This document shows positions 1 to 9,424 of a DNA stretch of 64,000 bases, one piece after another (the first letter of the stretch is position 1; the number at the start of each line of letters is the position of its first letter). Under the pieces are notes generated by a model. The model searched no databases and had not been told where the DNA came from. It was given only the letters and a program-made list of their open reading frames with translations. Origin of the DNA: Gp1-AA122 sp035631655 (GTDB taxonomy: Bacteria > Acidobacteriota > Terriglobia > Terriglobales > Acidobacteriaceae); the NCBI GenBank assembly GCA_035631655.1, contig DASQIH010000080.1, forward strand, positions 62,001 through 126,000. The letters are read 5' to 3'. A program made the translations under genes and the position numbers.

Positions 1-358
1 CACCCGATCGAAAACTGGGAACGTAGTTCCCTGTTTCTAGTTTCTCATTCTCCTGGCGACTCACGCGTAGCGAGCAAGTGTGGAGATTTTGATGCTCCAC
101 TTGCTTAGTGCCTTCTGAATGACGGCTCGCACGTCAATTCCCTGACGGTTCACTGTTTCTGATCCGAGACCGTCCTCCTTATGTCTCCGCGGTTCTTAGA
201 TTCTGCAACTCTGCGTCCAGCCTTGTCCGGAGCCAACTTCGATTATGATTGGAAGGCTCCATTATCCCTAAGCCTATGTACTCACAGGCAGCCTTCGTGC
301 TTTCCTTTGTCCATATTGCGAGTCTATAGCTGTTATGCCTCTTTCTGGAGATCACCCC
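1..358. other. Intergenic leader with two hairpins
   Basis: No convincing gene is seen before the M16 peptidase. Two stem-loops stand out: a perfect 6-bp stem at 17-31 (GGGAAC, 3-nt loop, GTTCCC) followed by a T-rich stretch, and a longer imperfect stem at 73-105 (AGCAAGTG-TG-GAG paired with CTCCACTTGCT). The first could end transcription of a gene left of the window. The promoter of the downstream peptidase should lie in the right half, but no clear -35/-10 pair is visible. Confidence 0.4.
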
Positions 359-3211
359 ATGCTCAATCGCTTCCGCCAATATTTTTCGCTTTTGTTTCTG
401 ATCGCCTTGGTGGCGGTCGGAGCTCTGGCACAAGCGCCCAAGCCGCAAGAGCAGGCGAAAGTGCCCCTCCCTCAGATCAAGTACCAAAAGATCACCCTCA
501 AGAATGGTCTGGACGTAATCCTTTACGAAGATCACCGCCTGCCGCTGGTGGCCGTCAATCTCTGGTATCACGTCGGTCCGGCCAATGAGCGTCCCGGACT
601 CACCGGCTTCGCTCATCTTTTCGAACACATGATGTTCGAGGGCTCACAGCACGTGGGGCCCAAGGCGCATTTCCGTTATCTCGAGGGCGCGGGCGCAAGT
701 GACATCAATGGCACTACCGATTTCGACCGCACCAACTATTTCGAGACTCTACCCTCCAATCAGCTGGAGCTTGCGTTGTGGCTGGAGAGCGACCGCATGG
801 GCTATCTGCTGGGCACACTCGACCGCGAGAAGCTCGCCAACCAGCGAGACGTGGTGCGCAATGAGCGTCGCCAGAGCGTCGAGAATGCGCCCTATGGCTT
901 GGTCGAAGAGCAGTTGTACCATCAGCTCTTCCCGAAAACTCATCCTTATTATGCCGACGTAATCGGCTCGCATGAGGACGTCGAAGCCGCACGCCTCAAT
1001 GACGTGCGCCAGTTTTTCCGGCAATACTACACGCCCAACAATGCCAGTCTGGCGATTACGGGTGACATCGACCCGGCCGAGACTAAGACCCTGGTCGAGA
1101 AATATTTCGGCACCATCCCTGCCGGGCCGCCGGTTCCTAAGATCACGGCAGCCACTCCGCCCATAACTTCTGAGCGGCGAACCGTCATCACCGATCAGGT
1201 TGAGCTGCCCCGCATTTACATGGGATGGCTTACCCCGCCCATCTATAAGCCGGGCGACGCTGAGTGTGATCTCATCGCGCAACTGCTGGGTGGCGGCAAA
1301 TCCAGCCGCCTTTATAAAAGCCTCGTTTACGACAAGCAGATCGCCCAGGATGTCCAGGTACAAAACCAGAACTTGCTGCTGGGCTCGATCTTCGAAATCC
1401 AGGCAACTGCCAAACCCGGCGTCAAGCCTGAAGAGCTCGAGAAAGCCATCAACGACGAAGTGGCTAAGTTCCGCGCCGATGGTCCGTCCCAGGCCGAATT
1501 GGAGCGCGCCCGCAATGTGATCGAGACCCGTATCATCCAGGGGCTCGAACGGCTCGGTGGATTCGGCGGCGTGGCTGACCGCCTTAACCAGTACAACCAC
1601 TACCTGGGCGATCCCGGGTTCCTGCCAAAGGACATTGCACGCTACAACCAGGCGACGGCCACAGATCTCAAGCGAGTTGCCGACGCCGAGCTGCAGCCGA
1701 ATGCCAGGGTTGTTGTCCTGGGCGTACCCGGGAAGAAAGTCATCGACGACCCGCCGCGCGCCAAGGAAGAACAGGAGAGCGAGGCTAAGGAGACCAGCAC
1801 GGTTGCCAGCACCATGCCGGACGAGCCCTGGCGCAAGACTGCACCCCAGGCCGGAGCACCATCCCGGTTGAGCCTCCCGGTCCCGGCCAGTTTCAAACTT
1901 TCCAACGGCCTGACAGTGCTGCTGGTCGAGCAGCATAAATTACCGGTGGTCGCGGCACATCTGGTGGTACTGACCGGCAGCGATGCCAATCCGGTTAGCA
2001 AGCCCGGCCTGGCTTCCTTCACCGCGGCCATGCTAAGCGAGGGCACGAACCACCGTGGCGCTCCCCAAATCGCCGACGATGCCGCACAAATCGGTAGCTC
2101 AGTCGCCAGTACTTCCACTAGCGATTTCTCCTCAGTGAGCATCCGCGTGCTGAGACAGAACCTCGCGCCCGCACTAGACCTGCTGTCGGATGTCAGCATG
2201 AATCCCAAGTTTGATCCCGTAGAGATTGAGCGCATCCGCAAGCAGCGTCTAACCGACATCCTCCAAATCAAAGACGAGCCGGTGCGGCTCGCCGTTGGCG
2301 CATTTCTGAAAGAGGTATACGGTCCGGGCCATCCCTATGGATACCGCGAAGTGGGCACCGCAGAATCGAATGCTTCCATCGCGCGCGAAGACATGGTGAA
2401 TTTCTGGAAGAAGGGATATGTTCCCGGCAACTCAGCGCTGGTGCTGGCGGGTGATCTGACCACCGAGGAGGCACGCACCTTGGCCGAAAGATATTTTGGG
2501 AACTGGAAAGGCGACACCAGCAAGCACATGCCTCCGCCAGTGGATGCCAAAACCAGCAAGACCATCTACATCGTCGACAAGCCTGCCGCCCCCCAAACCT
2601 TTGTGTTGGCTGGCGGTGTGGGCGTGCCCCGCTCCTCGCCGGACTACGTTCCCATTGAAGTCATGAACAATGCCTTGGGAGGACTGTTCTCCAGTCGCAT
2701 CAATATGAACCTCCGCGAGGAACACGGCTACACCTATGGCGCCTTCTCAGTGTTCCTCTACCGGCGCGGACCGGGAATCTTCGGCGCGGGTGGCGGCATC
2801 CGCACCGATGTGACCGCTCCCGCCGTGGGCGAAATCTTCAAAGAACTGGAGCGCATCCGTAGCGCTCCGCTTACGGCCGACGAACTCAAACTGGCTAAGG
2901 ATTCTTTTTCCCTCTCCCTGGCGGGCCTCTTTGAAACCAGCGAGCGCACGGCGAGAACCGTTGGCGATTTGTTCACCTACGACTTGCCGCTTGATTACTA
3001 CCAAGTGCTGCCCGCCAAGATCAACGCGGTCGGTAGTGAGGATGTCCAGCGGGTGGCAACGCGATACGTCCACCCCGATACATCGATTGTGGTCGCCGTA
3101 GGTGACCGCAACAAAATCGAACCGGAACTGAAGAAGCTTTCTCTCGGACCGATCGAAATGATCGATTACGACGGTAATCCCGTCAAAGTGCAATCAGGAG
3201 GAGTGCACTAG
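359..3211 (+). CDS. M16 family zinc metallopeptidase, two-domain
   Basis: Predicted secreted insulinase/pitrilysin-type peptidase of 950 residues. The ATG at 359 is preferred over the upstream ATG at 335 because it begins directly with a signal peptide (basic N-terminus, hydrophobic stretch, ALAQA cleavage region). The N-terminal M16 half carries the inverted zinc motif HLFEH at about residues 86-90, with the downstream helix containing RNERRQSVEN supplying the third ligand Glu. The second M16 half, from about residue 510, has AMLSEGT where the zinc motif would be, so it is the usual non-catalytic partner half. Fused two-half M16 proteins of about 900-950 residues are common in Acidobacteriota and Bacteroidota. 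It probably degrades peptides in the periplasm. It stands alone on this strand. The fold is certain; the substrate is not known. Confidence 0.93.
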   Translation: MLNRFRQYFSLLFLIALVAVGALAQAPKPQEQAKVPLPQIKYQKITLKNGLDVILYEDHRLPLVAVNLWYHVGPANERPGLTGFAHLFEHMMFEGSQHVGPKAHFRYLEGAGASDINGTTDFDRTNYFETLPSNQLELALWLESDRMGYLLGTLDREKLANQRDVVRNERRQSVENAPYGLVEEQLYHQLFPKTHPYYADVIGSHEDVEAARLNDVRQFFRQYYTPNNASLAITGDIDPAETKTLVEKYFGTIPAGPPVPKITAATPPITSERRTVITDQVELPRIYMGWLTPPIYKPGDAECDLIAQLLGGGKSSRLYKSLVYDKQIAQDVQVQNQNLLLGSIFEIQATAKPGVKPEELEKAINDEVAKFRADGPSQAELERARNVIETRIIQGLERLGGFGGVADRLNQYNHYLGDPGFLPKDIARYNQATATDLKRVADAELQPNARVVVLGVPGKKVIDDPPRAKEEQESEAKETSTVASTMPDEPWRKTAPQAGAPSRLSLPVPASFKLSNGLTVLLVEQHKLPVVAAHLVVLTGSDANPVSKPGLASFTAAMLSEGTNHRGAPQIADDAAQIGSSVASTSTSDFSSVSIRVLRQNLAPALDLLSDVSMNPKFDPVEIERIRKQRLTDILQIKDEPVRLAVGAFLKEVYGPGHPYGYREVGTAESNASIAREDMVNFWKKGYVPGNSALVLAGDLTTEEARTLAERYFGNWKGDTSKHMPPPVDAKTSKTIYIVDKPAAPQTFVLAGGVGVPRSSPDYVPIEVMNNALGGLFSSRINMNLREEHGYTYGAFSVFLYRRGPGIFGAGGGIRTDVTAPAVGEIFKELERIRSAPLTADELKLAKDSFSLSLAGLFETSERTARTVGDLFTYDLPLDYYQVLPAKINAVGSEDVQRVATRYVHPDTSIVVAVGDRNKIEPELKKLSLGPIEMIDYDGNPVKVQSGGVH

Positions 3212-3650
3212 TTGATGGGCTTGGGAATGGCGGGTGACCCCAGGTGCCTTCGCGGACGAGACGCGCAGTATCCTTACAGGAAAAATCTTGAGGGTGCCCC
3301 ACCCAACGCGGTTTTCGTTGGGTGGGTGATGCACCGTGAGCATGCCGGGCGCCCCGCGTGCTGGCTGAGGGAGTGGCCCCGGGTAAAAATGACGAGTGCC
3401 CCAGACGTGCATCACTCGCCCGGGGGCGGCAGCCCCGGTGCGGGTGCAATAACGCAGCGCCCGCAGGGTCGGAATAAGTTAGCTCAGACCGTAAGCGCTG
3501 GGTAGGCCCCAATACGCCTGCGAGTCCCCGAGGGACGGCACATCTCTTTGTCCCTACCTTTGGAACAAGCACAAGAGCACGCGGCGAAAAGGCGGTGAAC
3601 CAGGAACCTCGCGCCGGCAGACAAGAACGCCTGCCCCTGCGAAGTGCGAG
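3212..3650. other. Intergenic region with GC-rich palindromes
   Basis: About 440 bases between convergent genes with no credible coding sequence; short open frames here lack signals and family features. It contains the perfect 11-bp hairpin listed separately and further GC-rich imperfect palindromes around 3415-3445. It resembles the repeat-rich intergenic spacers seen elsewhere in the window. Confidence 0.5.
3298..3326. repeat. Perfect 11-bp hairpin, REP-like or terminator
   Basis: CCCACCCAACG, a 7-nt loop (CGGTTTT), then CGTTGGGTGGG: an 11-bp stem with no mismatch. It lies about 85 bases past the M16 stop codon and before the convergent gene ending at 3651. There is no T tract after it, so it is either a bidirectional RNA-stabilising stem or a dispersed REP-like element rather than a classical terminator. 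Confidence 0.6.
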
Positions 3651-4385
3651 CTAGAAACAAACGAACTTCGAAGCCGCTATTCCGCTTGTCACTTTGTTGA
3701 ACACGCTCTTCTGCTGTTGCACGTACTGGCCGTTGATGAGCACGTAGTGCACCCACTGCGTCAGCCCGTAGCGTTGGGTGAAGTAGAACTCTTCTTTATT
3801 GGCGCAATTAGCATAGCTGCTGTTGCAGCTGTACCGGTAACTGAGCACCAGGGTTGGCAGATTACCGGGAAGATCTCCGCCGAACGACAATTTATAGGGA
3901 CCCCAGATTTCATTAATCCCCTGTTTCAAATTATGAGTCGTGTAATGCAAACAATCGGTATGAATGTCGTACGAGGTATTGGGAACTTTGATCGCGCTCC
4001 CCGGGAATCCGCCTTTGGCGCACCGGGGTGCAAAAGGCATGTTGGTGTTGTAAGTAAATTTTTTGTAGGTGGTTGGTGAACTCCAGGAGTATTCAGTAAT
4101 CCACTGATAAATGTACGTGTCATCGTAGAGCTGAATGTCCCAGGGATAGCCGTTGCCGCCCTTGACCCAGTAGAACTTGCCGGACATCATCTCAGTAAAC
4201 AGCGGATTCGCGCTGCCCGTCATGTGATGACTCGCGCGCAGGTCGGAGTCCAAGGTCATCCAATCGAGCATGTCATAGGTGCCGGCGGGACAACTGATGG
4301 TCGTCTCCGCCCCCGCCAGATTGTGACCTTGGAATCCGAACCATGCTGCTACCACTGCCAGTAGCAAAAACCGACGCATTTTCAT
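3651..4385 (-). CDS. Exported protein of unknown function
   Basis: 244 residues, starting MKMRRFLLLAVVAAWFGF with a clear Sec signal peptide cleaved near residue 26. The mature part is rich in Tyr, Trp, Asn and Ser and contains several Cys (SCPAG, APRCAKG, HTDCLHY, YSCNSSYANC and a C-terminal FVCF), consistent with a disulfide-bonded extracytoplasmic beta-rich domain. I recognise no family or catalytic motif. The start is the first ATG after the AGG-containing leader; the next Met is only two codons on. It faces the M16 gene tail to tail. Function unknown. Confidence 0.75.
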   Translation of the reverse strand: MKMRRFLLLAVVAAWFGFQGHNLAGAETTISCPAGTYDMLDWMTLDSDLRASHHMTGSANPLFTEMMSGKFYWVKGGNGYPWDIQLYDDTYIYQWITEYSWSSPTTYKKFTYNTNMPFAPRCAKGGFPGSAIKVPNTSYDIHTDCLHYTTHNLKQGINEIWGPYKLSFGGDLPGNLPTLVLSYRYSCNSSYANCANKEEFYFTQRYGLTQWVHYVLINGQYVQQQKSVFNKVTSGIAASKFVCF

Positions 4386-4640
4386 TAAAACCTCACATGG
4401 TTATAAACCCACTTCCTACTCCGGAGCCTTTAGGAGAAAAACACTTCCCCTCAGACCCCGTGCTTCGAGATCCTTGAAACAGGACTTGGGTTATGGAGTT
4501 GGGCTACGGTACGATGGCCCGCCCGGAGTCACAATCAGAGGAAGCCCTTAACAGTCTGTGGAAAACTTGCCCGTAGCTAAGCCATTGGTCTGGAAGGCGT
4601 TATCGCAACCATCTACTCTGGTTTCCACAGTCACCCCGCG
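4386..4640. other. Promoter-side spacer of the exported protein gene
   Basis: Non-coding stretch upstream of the minus-strand exported protein. Nothing beyond an AT-richer segment just before the start codon is recognisable. Confidence 0.3.
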
Positions 4641-4790
4641 TTGTCATCCTGAACCGGCGCCAACCGGTGACGACCTGCCCTGAGCCATACCGAGCACGGG
4701 AGGTGAGTCGAAGGAGGGCTCTGGCGTGCGTTCAGCATGTCGTCATCCTGAACCGGCGTTAGCCGGTGAGGGATCTTGCGTGCAGTGGCC
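4641..4790. repeat. Two tandem dispersed-repeat units (GTCATCCTGA type)
   Basis: Two related units follow one another. Unit one starts at 4641 (TTGTCATCCTGAACCGGCGC then CAACCGGTGA) and runs to about 4735, where it reads GGGCTCTGGCGTGCG. Unit two starts at 4740 (CGTCATCCTGAACCGGCGTT then AGCCGGTGAGGGATCTTGCGTGCA). Both contain an internal ACCGGCG...CCGGT mini-palindrome and share the order TCATCCTGA - CCGG palindrome - (G)ATCT/TCT - GGCGTGC. The same family recurs at 21361 and at 52541-52643, where a unit is inverted. This is a non-coding, short interspersed repeat. Confidence 0.75.
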
Positions 4791-4818
4791 GCGCGTCGGG
4801 ATGGGGAAAGAACTATCA

Positions 4819-6333
4819 CTAACCCGGAGCCGGAGGCGCCAAGCTGCATGCGCCGCCCAGGTTTTGGGTGGGCGGGGTGGGAGGCGTAAGCCAAGGCTGA
4901 TTTACGAAATCGAAGAACTCGGTACTCATGTCGGGCTGGGCGGCATCCCGCTTGGTAAGCGCAGGCACTTTGAAGCGGGTTTCGATCAACTTGAGAATGG
5001 CCGTGTAATCCATCTTCTGATGAGAGACGGAATTCTTCTTGCTGAAGGGCGAGACCACGATCAGCGGCACGCGATAGCCGGTGAACACAAAATCGCAGTT
5101 TGGACCGGAAGCTACACTGCAAATGTCCCCCGGCAGCAAGTCCGAGGGACGTATCCCGTCTGGGCTGGCGGCTGGAATCGGGGCTACGTGATCGAATAGT
5201 CCTCCTCCCTCGTCGAAGGTAAGGATGAAAACGGAATCCTTCCACGATTGGCTGCCCATCAGCGTGTTAATGAGAGAGGCCACGTATCCGGCCCCGGTCT
5301 GGATGTCAGTCGGAGCCGTGTCGTTGACCGTCGGATGCTCGTCGAAGCCGGCCGCACCGGCGGGCTCAATGAGTGCCACAGCCGGCAAGGTGCCGTTCTT
5401 GGCATCGGCTAGATACTGGTTAATCGACGCAATGTTCTGCGGAAGAGAAGTCTTTATGGTTTGTGCATAGGCGAAATTCGAAATGGAACTGAACTTCATC
5501 AGGCAAGTCGAGTCGGTATCGCTGCAGTTCGTGCCTTGCGAATTGACATAAATCTTCCAGCTGACGCCGGCCGCTTGCAGTTGCTCAAAAATAGTTTTCG
5601 CCGTGAGAGGCGGAGCGGGCGCAGCCGGGTTCTGATTCAGCGGATAGACGTGTCCCTGCGACGTCGCAGCGATCAGGTACATGCGGTTGGGATCGGTACG
5701 CGACATCACGGGCGAGAACCACGCGTCCGAGGTAGCAAAGTTCGACGCCATGAAGTAGTAGTAATTCAGATCGCTGCCGTCGTAATACCCCATCACGCGC
5801 ACGCCGTCTACATCGTTAAACGGAGGCACTTGATTTCTTGAGTCGTGGGCGGCAGTCCAAACGAAACCATCGAGCGTAGCACTCGAGGCCACAGGATTCG
5901 TGAGATTCCAATCGTTATGACTCTCATTCCAGGAAGGACTCGGGTTCTCGATGCATTCGGTATTCAGGTGGTAGGAGGTGATGGCATTTGCGGGGTCGGG
6001 CTTGCAATCGTTGGGTGGTGGCAGTGTGGGATCGCAGCCCGGATTCGTCGGTGCCGCTCCCGCAGGCACGTTGAATTGCGGCAATCCGTCGAAAGCCTGA
6101 TCGGCAATATGATTCTGCGCCCAGTACTCGCGCAGCGCGCCAAAATAATGATCAAACGAACGGTTTTCCTGTGCCAGAAAAATGATGTGGTTGATGGATT
6201 CGAGAGAGGCTGGCGGTGGAGGTGGCGGCGGTGGTTGCTGTACCAGCCCTTTGCAACTAATCAGAGTCATAAGCAACAACAGGCACGTCGCGGCGGAAAA
6301 TAGCCGGCCGCTGCGTTCCGAGTGCAAACGCAT
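4819..6333 (-). CDS. Phosphoesterase-family (phospholipase C/acid phosphatase-like) lipoprotein
   Basis: 504 residues. The N-terminus has a signal peptide ending in the lipobox LISC, so the mature protein is probably lipid-anchored at the cell surface or periplasm; a Pro-only linker (PPPPPPPP) follows. The family signature ENRSFDHYFG of the PF04185 phosphoesterases (bacterial phospholipase C, AcpA) lies at about residues 57-66. Later conserved pieces are IEPAGAAGFDEHP and FILTFDEGGGLFDHV, which supply metal and phosphate ligands in the family. An SD-like GGAGG lies 8-9 bases before the ATG. It probably hydrolyses phosphate esters or phospholipids outside the cytoplasm; the substrate cannot be read from sequence. 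It is a single gene flanked by repeats on its 3' side. Confidence 0.9.
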   Translation of the reverse strand: MRLHSERSGRLFSAATCLLLLMTLISCKGLVQQPPPPPPPPASLESINHIIFLAQENRSFDHYFGALREYWAQNHIADQAFDGLPQFNVPAGAAPTNPGCDPTLPPPNDCKPDPANAITSYHLNTECIENPSPSWNESHNDWNLTNPVASSATLDGFVWTAAHDSRNQVPPFNDVDGVRVMGYYDGSDLNYYYFMASNFATSDAWFSPVMSRTDPNRMYLIAATSQGHVYPLNQNPAAPAPPLTAKTIFEQLQAAGVSWKIYVNSQGTNCSDTDSTCLMKFSSISNFAYAQTIKTSLPQNIASINQYLADAKNGTLPAVALIEPAGAAGFDEHPTVNDTAPTDIQTGAGYVASLINTLMGSQSWKDSVFILTFDEGGGLFDHVAPIPAASPDGIRPSDLLPGDICSVASGPNCDFVFTGYRVPLIVVSPFSKKNSVSHQKMDYTAILKLIETRFKVPALTKRDAAQPDMSTEFFDFVNQPWLTPPTPPTQNLGGACSLAPPAPG

Positions 6334-6591
6334 AGAACAGTCCTCCGCTGGCAGTGAAACTTCCCTCCTATGATGATCGAGGCGCAGTTCTCGTTGGTCT
6401 GGAGCGTGGCAGAAAGCGCTTCCTGAGTAGCCAACCTGACTACCTCCGCAATCATCTAAGTGGGCGGTTTATTTGCCTCTGTACTTTTTCTCCCTTCAGA
6501 CAACCAGGAATTCTTACCGCAGAGAACGCCGACAATGACTTGTGTCTTCTCTAGGATCTCAGCGTGCTCGGAGGTGAAATGGTTCGGTGTG

Positions 6592-8088
6592 CTACCGGTA
6601 CTGTGGCTGTGGCGAAGGTTGCTGGGGCGGCGTTCGTGCCGCTGGCGGCTGCTGGGATTCCGGTAACGGCGGAATGACTTCTGGCTGCGATTGCGGTTGC
6701 GTCTGCTGCGATGGTGGCGGCGCTTGCTGAGCTGGCGACTGTGATGGACTCTTCGCATTGGGTGGCTGCTGGGATTCCGGCAGCGGAAGAATCACTTCGC
6801 CGGGCTGCTGCGGAGTTCTAGCTGCCGGAGGTTGTTGCGACTCCGGAAGCGGCTCGCTAAGCCCAGGTTGCTGCGCGGGCTGCTGCTCTGACGGCGGTTG
6901 CTCCGTGCGGTTTGGGAGTTCCGGAGCCGGCAGCGCTGGCGGCGTCACACCCTGTAACGGCGGCGCTTGCCTCACTTCCGGTTCCTGCACCACTGTGTTG
7001 TCGCGACGTTTCAGCTGGGGCACCGGACCACCACTGCGCCGACGCGTAGCTTGGATAGCCTCCATCCTCGCGTCCACTTCCACCTGATTGTCCTGCGCCA
7101 CCTCTCCCATTCTGAGGCCCTCGGCACCGCGGCGCGTGGCGTAAGTCACCCTTTGATTCGCATCAGCCGCGGAGCGTGCTTCTTGGTAATAACTTTCCGC
7201 CGTCTCCCGATCGCCTTCTAACTCCCTCACGTACCCCATGTTATTTATGCTGAAAGCATTCTTGGGATCCAGCTTGTAAGCCTGCTTGAAGAACTTCAGC
7301 GCGCCTTCCGGATCGTTGTGATTGATAGCCGCCACACCCTGCAGGTTCAGACGAGCCACCTTGGCATTCAGGTCTTCTCCTTTGGCAATGGTCTGGTTAA
7401 CGGCACGGGCATTTTCGCCAGCCACCTCGCTGATGGTTTTACCCCGCCACTTGGGATTGGGAGCCACCAATATCTTGTCCTCGGAATGCAAGCTTGCGGC
7501 CGAGCTGTAATAGCGCAACGCGGATTGCAGATCGCCCTCTTGCTCCATCACGTAACCCATATTGTTCAGCGTGAATGGATTGTGTGGGTCCCCGGCGAGC
7601 GCTTGTTTCAATACGGCCTCGGCTTCCGCGATGCGTCCCTTTTCCAACAGGCTGATCGCCTGCACGTTCGCCTTATTCGACTGCAGCTCGGGAACCTGCA
7701 GCGCGGCAAAAGCCTCTTGCACCGGGCGCCCCTTTAGTTCCGGACGGCTCGCCAGATCGATGACTGCCTGCGAATTATTCTTGGAAGACAGCTCGTAATA
7801 ACGCAAGGCGCGGTCCGCGTCGCCCTCCAGCTCCGAGATGTAGCCGAGATTGTTTAAGGTGAAAGGATCATCGGGGTCGAGCAAGTAAGCCTTGAGGAAC
7901 AGTTGTCTGGCCTTTTCAAGATGATGCCCCTTCAGTTGCTGCACGCCTTCCCGGTTGAGTCGCTGAACCGGAGTCGCATTGCTTCGTTTTGGCAATTTGA
8001 TTTTCAGCTCGCCGGCATGGGCGCAGGGCAAAAGGCAAGCCATGGCGCTTGCCGTCAGCAGCAAAGATTGGAAGCGGCTCCCTCTCAT
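6592..8088 (-). CDS. Exported TPR protein with Pro/Gln-rich tail
   Basis: About 498 residues from the ATG at 8088, which follows GGGAG and gives a compact signal peptide; an ATG at 8127 would add 13 residues. Three TPR-pair modules are visible, each with the near-identical core NN(L/M)GY(I/V)xExEGD, separated by loops beginning LNxxGVxxxxxxxxxxA. The last ~120 residues are a Pro/Gln-rich disordered tail with the repeated unit LPESQQPP (three copies) and AARTPQQP. TPR repeats mediate protein-protein contacts; the tail may be cell-wall spanning or flexible. It has no enzyme motif. It is divergent from the DUF5666-like gene at 8250 across a 160-base spacer, so they may share a control region. 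Confidence 0.85.
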   Translation of the reverse strand: MRGSRFQSLLLTASAMACLLPCAHAGELKIKLPKRSNATPVQRLNREGVQQLKGHHLEKARQLFLKAYLLDPDDPFTLNNLGYISELEGDADRALRYYELSSKNNSQAVIDLASRPELKGRPVQEAFAALQVPELQSNKANVQAISLLEKGRIAEAEAVLKQALAGDPHNPFTLNNMGYVMEQEGDLQSALRYYSSAASLHSEDKILVAPNPKWRGKTISEVAGENARAVNQTIAKGEDLNAKVARLNLQGVAAINHNDPEGALKFFKQAYKLDPKNAFSINNMGYVRELEGDRETAESYYQEARSAADANQRVTYATRRGAEGLRMGEVAQDNQVEVDARMEAIQATRRRSGGPVPQLKRRDNTVVQEPEVRQAPPLQGVTPPALPAPELPNRTEQPPSEQQPAQQPGLSEPLPESQQPPAARTPQQPGEVILPLPESQQPPNAKSPSQSPAQQAPPPSQQTQPQSQPEVIPPLPESQQPPAARTPPQQPSPQPQYR

Positions 8089-8249
8089 CATCTCCCAAGA
8101 AATAAACAAGAACCGGTGTAGAAGCATGGTTTGGATGCGACAGGCAGGTTCGGGTTTGCCAGCAGAGCTTCTAACCTTGTGAAATTCCGCAGCATCCGAG
8201 GCGACCCGCTACTCGCGATTAACATCCAAGGGACGCGGAGTTCAAGCCC

Positions 8250-9158
8250 ATGCGCTTCGATACACTATTGGCCCTATGCCTGCTCTGTACCTTGGCCTAT
8301 TCCCAGGAGACAGCGCCACCCCAGCAACCCACCGCCAGGAAACCAGCGGCTAAATCGAATCCTGATGCCGAGCGAGAACGCGCGGGAACCGACACCCTGC
8401 TGGACTTGCCCCCTTTACCAGAAAGCAAAGTGACGTTGATCGGCGGAATCGTGGCCAAGCTGGATCCGGTGCGCGACCGCATGGCGGTGCGGCCCTTCGG
8501 TGGCGGCCAGATGGAAATCGCGTTTGACATGCGAACCAAAATCTACCGCGACGGCGCTGTCGCTGGCATGCACGATCTTCGTCCGGGCAACCACGTCTAC
8601 GTGGACACTATGCTGAATGGCGATCAGGTCTTCGCCAAAACCATAAGAATCGACACCAAAGCCGGGCAAGGTGACCTACGCGGACAGGTGGTAGGCTATA
8701 AATCCGATCGCGGAATTCTCAGCGTCAAGGAGCGGGTTTCACCACAACCTTTCAGGCTGCATGTAACTCCACAGACTGCCGTTACAATTAATCATCGACC
8801 AGCGTCAGTCACCGAGATTCAACCCGGAGCTATCGTAGTCATCAATTTTGCTCCGGGATCGGGCGGCGCAGATGAAGCCCAGCAGATCCAGGTGCTGGCC
8901 AACCCTGGCCAGTCATTCACTTTTGTGGGCAAAATTACTTTCCTGGATCTCAGCTCCAAGCGGATTGCAATCGCCAACCAGAGCGACAACGAAACCTATG
9001 ATCTCGGTATCGATTCGGTGCTGCGATCCCAGATGCGCGGCCTGCGCGAGGGCTCACAAGCCATCATCACGGCGGTCTTCGACGGCAAGCAGTACCAGGC
9101 CCGGACGATTGAGATAAGCTCGCCCGCCGCCACGCAGGAATCGGAGAAGAAAGAATAG
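8250..9158 (+). CDS. Exported DUF5666-like beta-barrel-repeat protein
   Basis: 302 residues with a signal peptide (MRFDTLLALCLLCTLAYS). After a Pro/Ala linker come small beta-rich units of the type VxGxI.....DxxxxRMAVRPFGG, LRGQVVGYKSDRGILSV and FVGKITFLDLSSKRIAI, alternating with DLRPGxHVYVDT and IQPGAIVVINF. This repeated OB-like pattern resembles DUF5666 proteins. No catalytic residues can be proposed. The ATG is preceded by GCGGAG at about 8235-8240. Role unknown; likely a periplasmic binding or structural protein. Confidence 0.72.
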   Translation: MRFDTLLALCLLCTLAYSQETAPPQQPTARKPAAKSNPDAERERAGTDTLLDLPPLPESKVTLIGGIVAKLDPVRDRMAVRPFGGGQMEIAFDMRTKIYRDGAVAGMHDLRPGNHVYVDTMLNGDQVFAKTIRIDTKAGQGDLRGQVVGYKSDRGILSVKERVSPQPFRLHVTPQTAVTINHRPASVTEIQPGAIVVINFAPGSGGADEAQQIQVLANPGQSFTFVGKITFLDLSSKRIAIANQSDNETYDLGIDSVLRSQMRGLREGSQAIITAVFDGKQYQARTIEISSPAATQESEKKE

Positions 9159-9228
9159 AACTCGCTTAATAAATACATTTGAGAACGGCCCTCTTCAACA
9201 GACTGCGGAACACATCAGTTTCGTATCA

Positions 9229-9283
9229 GGGCACGGCTTCAGCCGTGCCCTAAACACTTCACAACCTATGCGGCTTTAGCCGC
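9229..9283. repeat. Two GGCTT(C/T)AGCC-type palindromic hairpins
   Basis: At 9229-9250: GGGCACGGC, loop TTCA, GCCGTGCCC, a perfect 9-bp stem. At 9270-9283: GCGGC, loop TTTA, GCCGC. The paired arrangement GGC-TTYA-GCC twice within 55 bases is typical of short palindromic intergenic repeats. They lie between the convergent genes ending at 9158 and 9425 and may help stop transcription from both sides, but neither is followed by a T tract. Confidence 0.6.
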
Positions 9284-9424
9284 CGCCTTCAAGCTGCGAA
9301 GCAGCGCAAGAATCAAGCCCACCGCGTATGCCGTGGGTGAGGCGGGAAATACCTAGCCCGGAGGGCCGTAAGAACAGCTACGATTAGCGCACCTACCGAC
9401 GAAGGACGGAGTGGCGCATGCTGG

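Noticed and set aside
179..628. 149-residue minus-strand open frame
   Set aside because: It overlaps the signal-peptide and catalytic-domain coding region of the M16 gene on the other strand, has no signals and no recognisable family.
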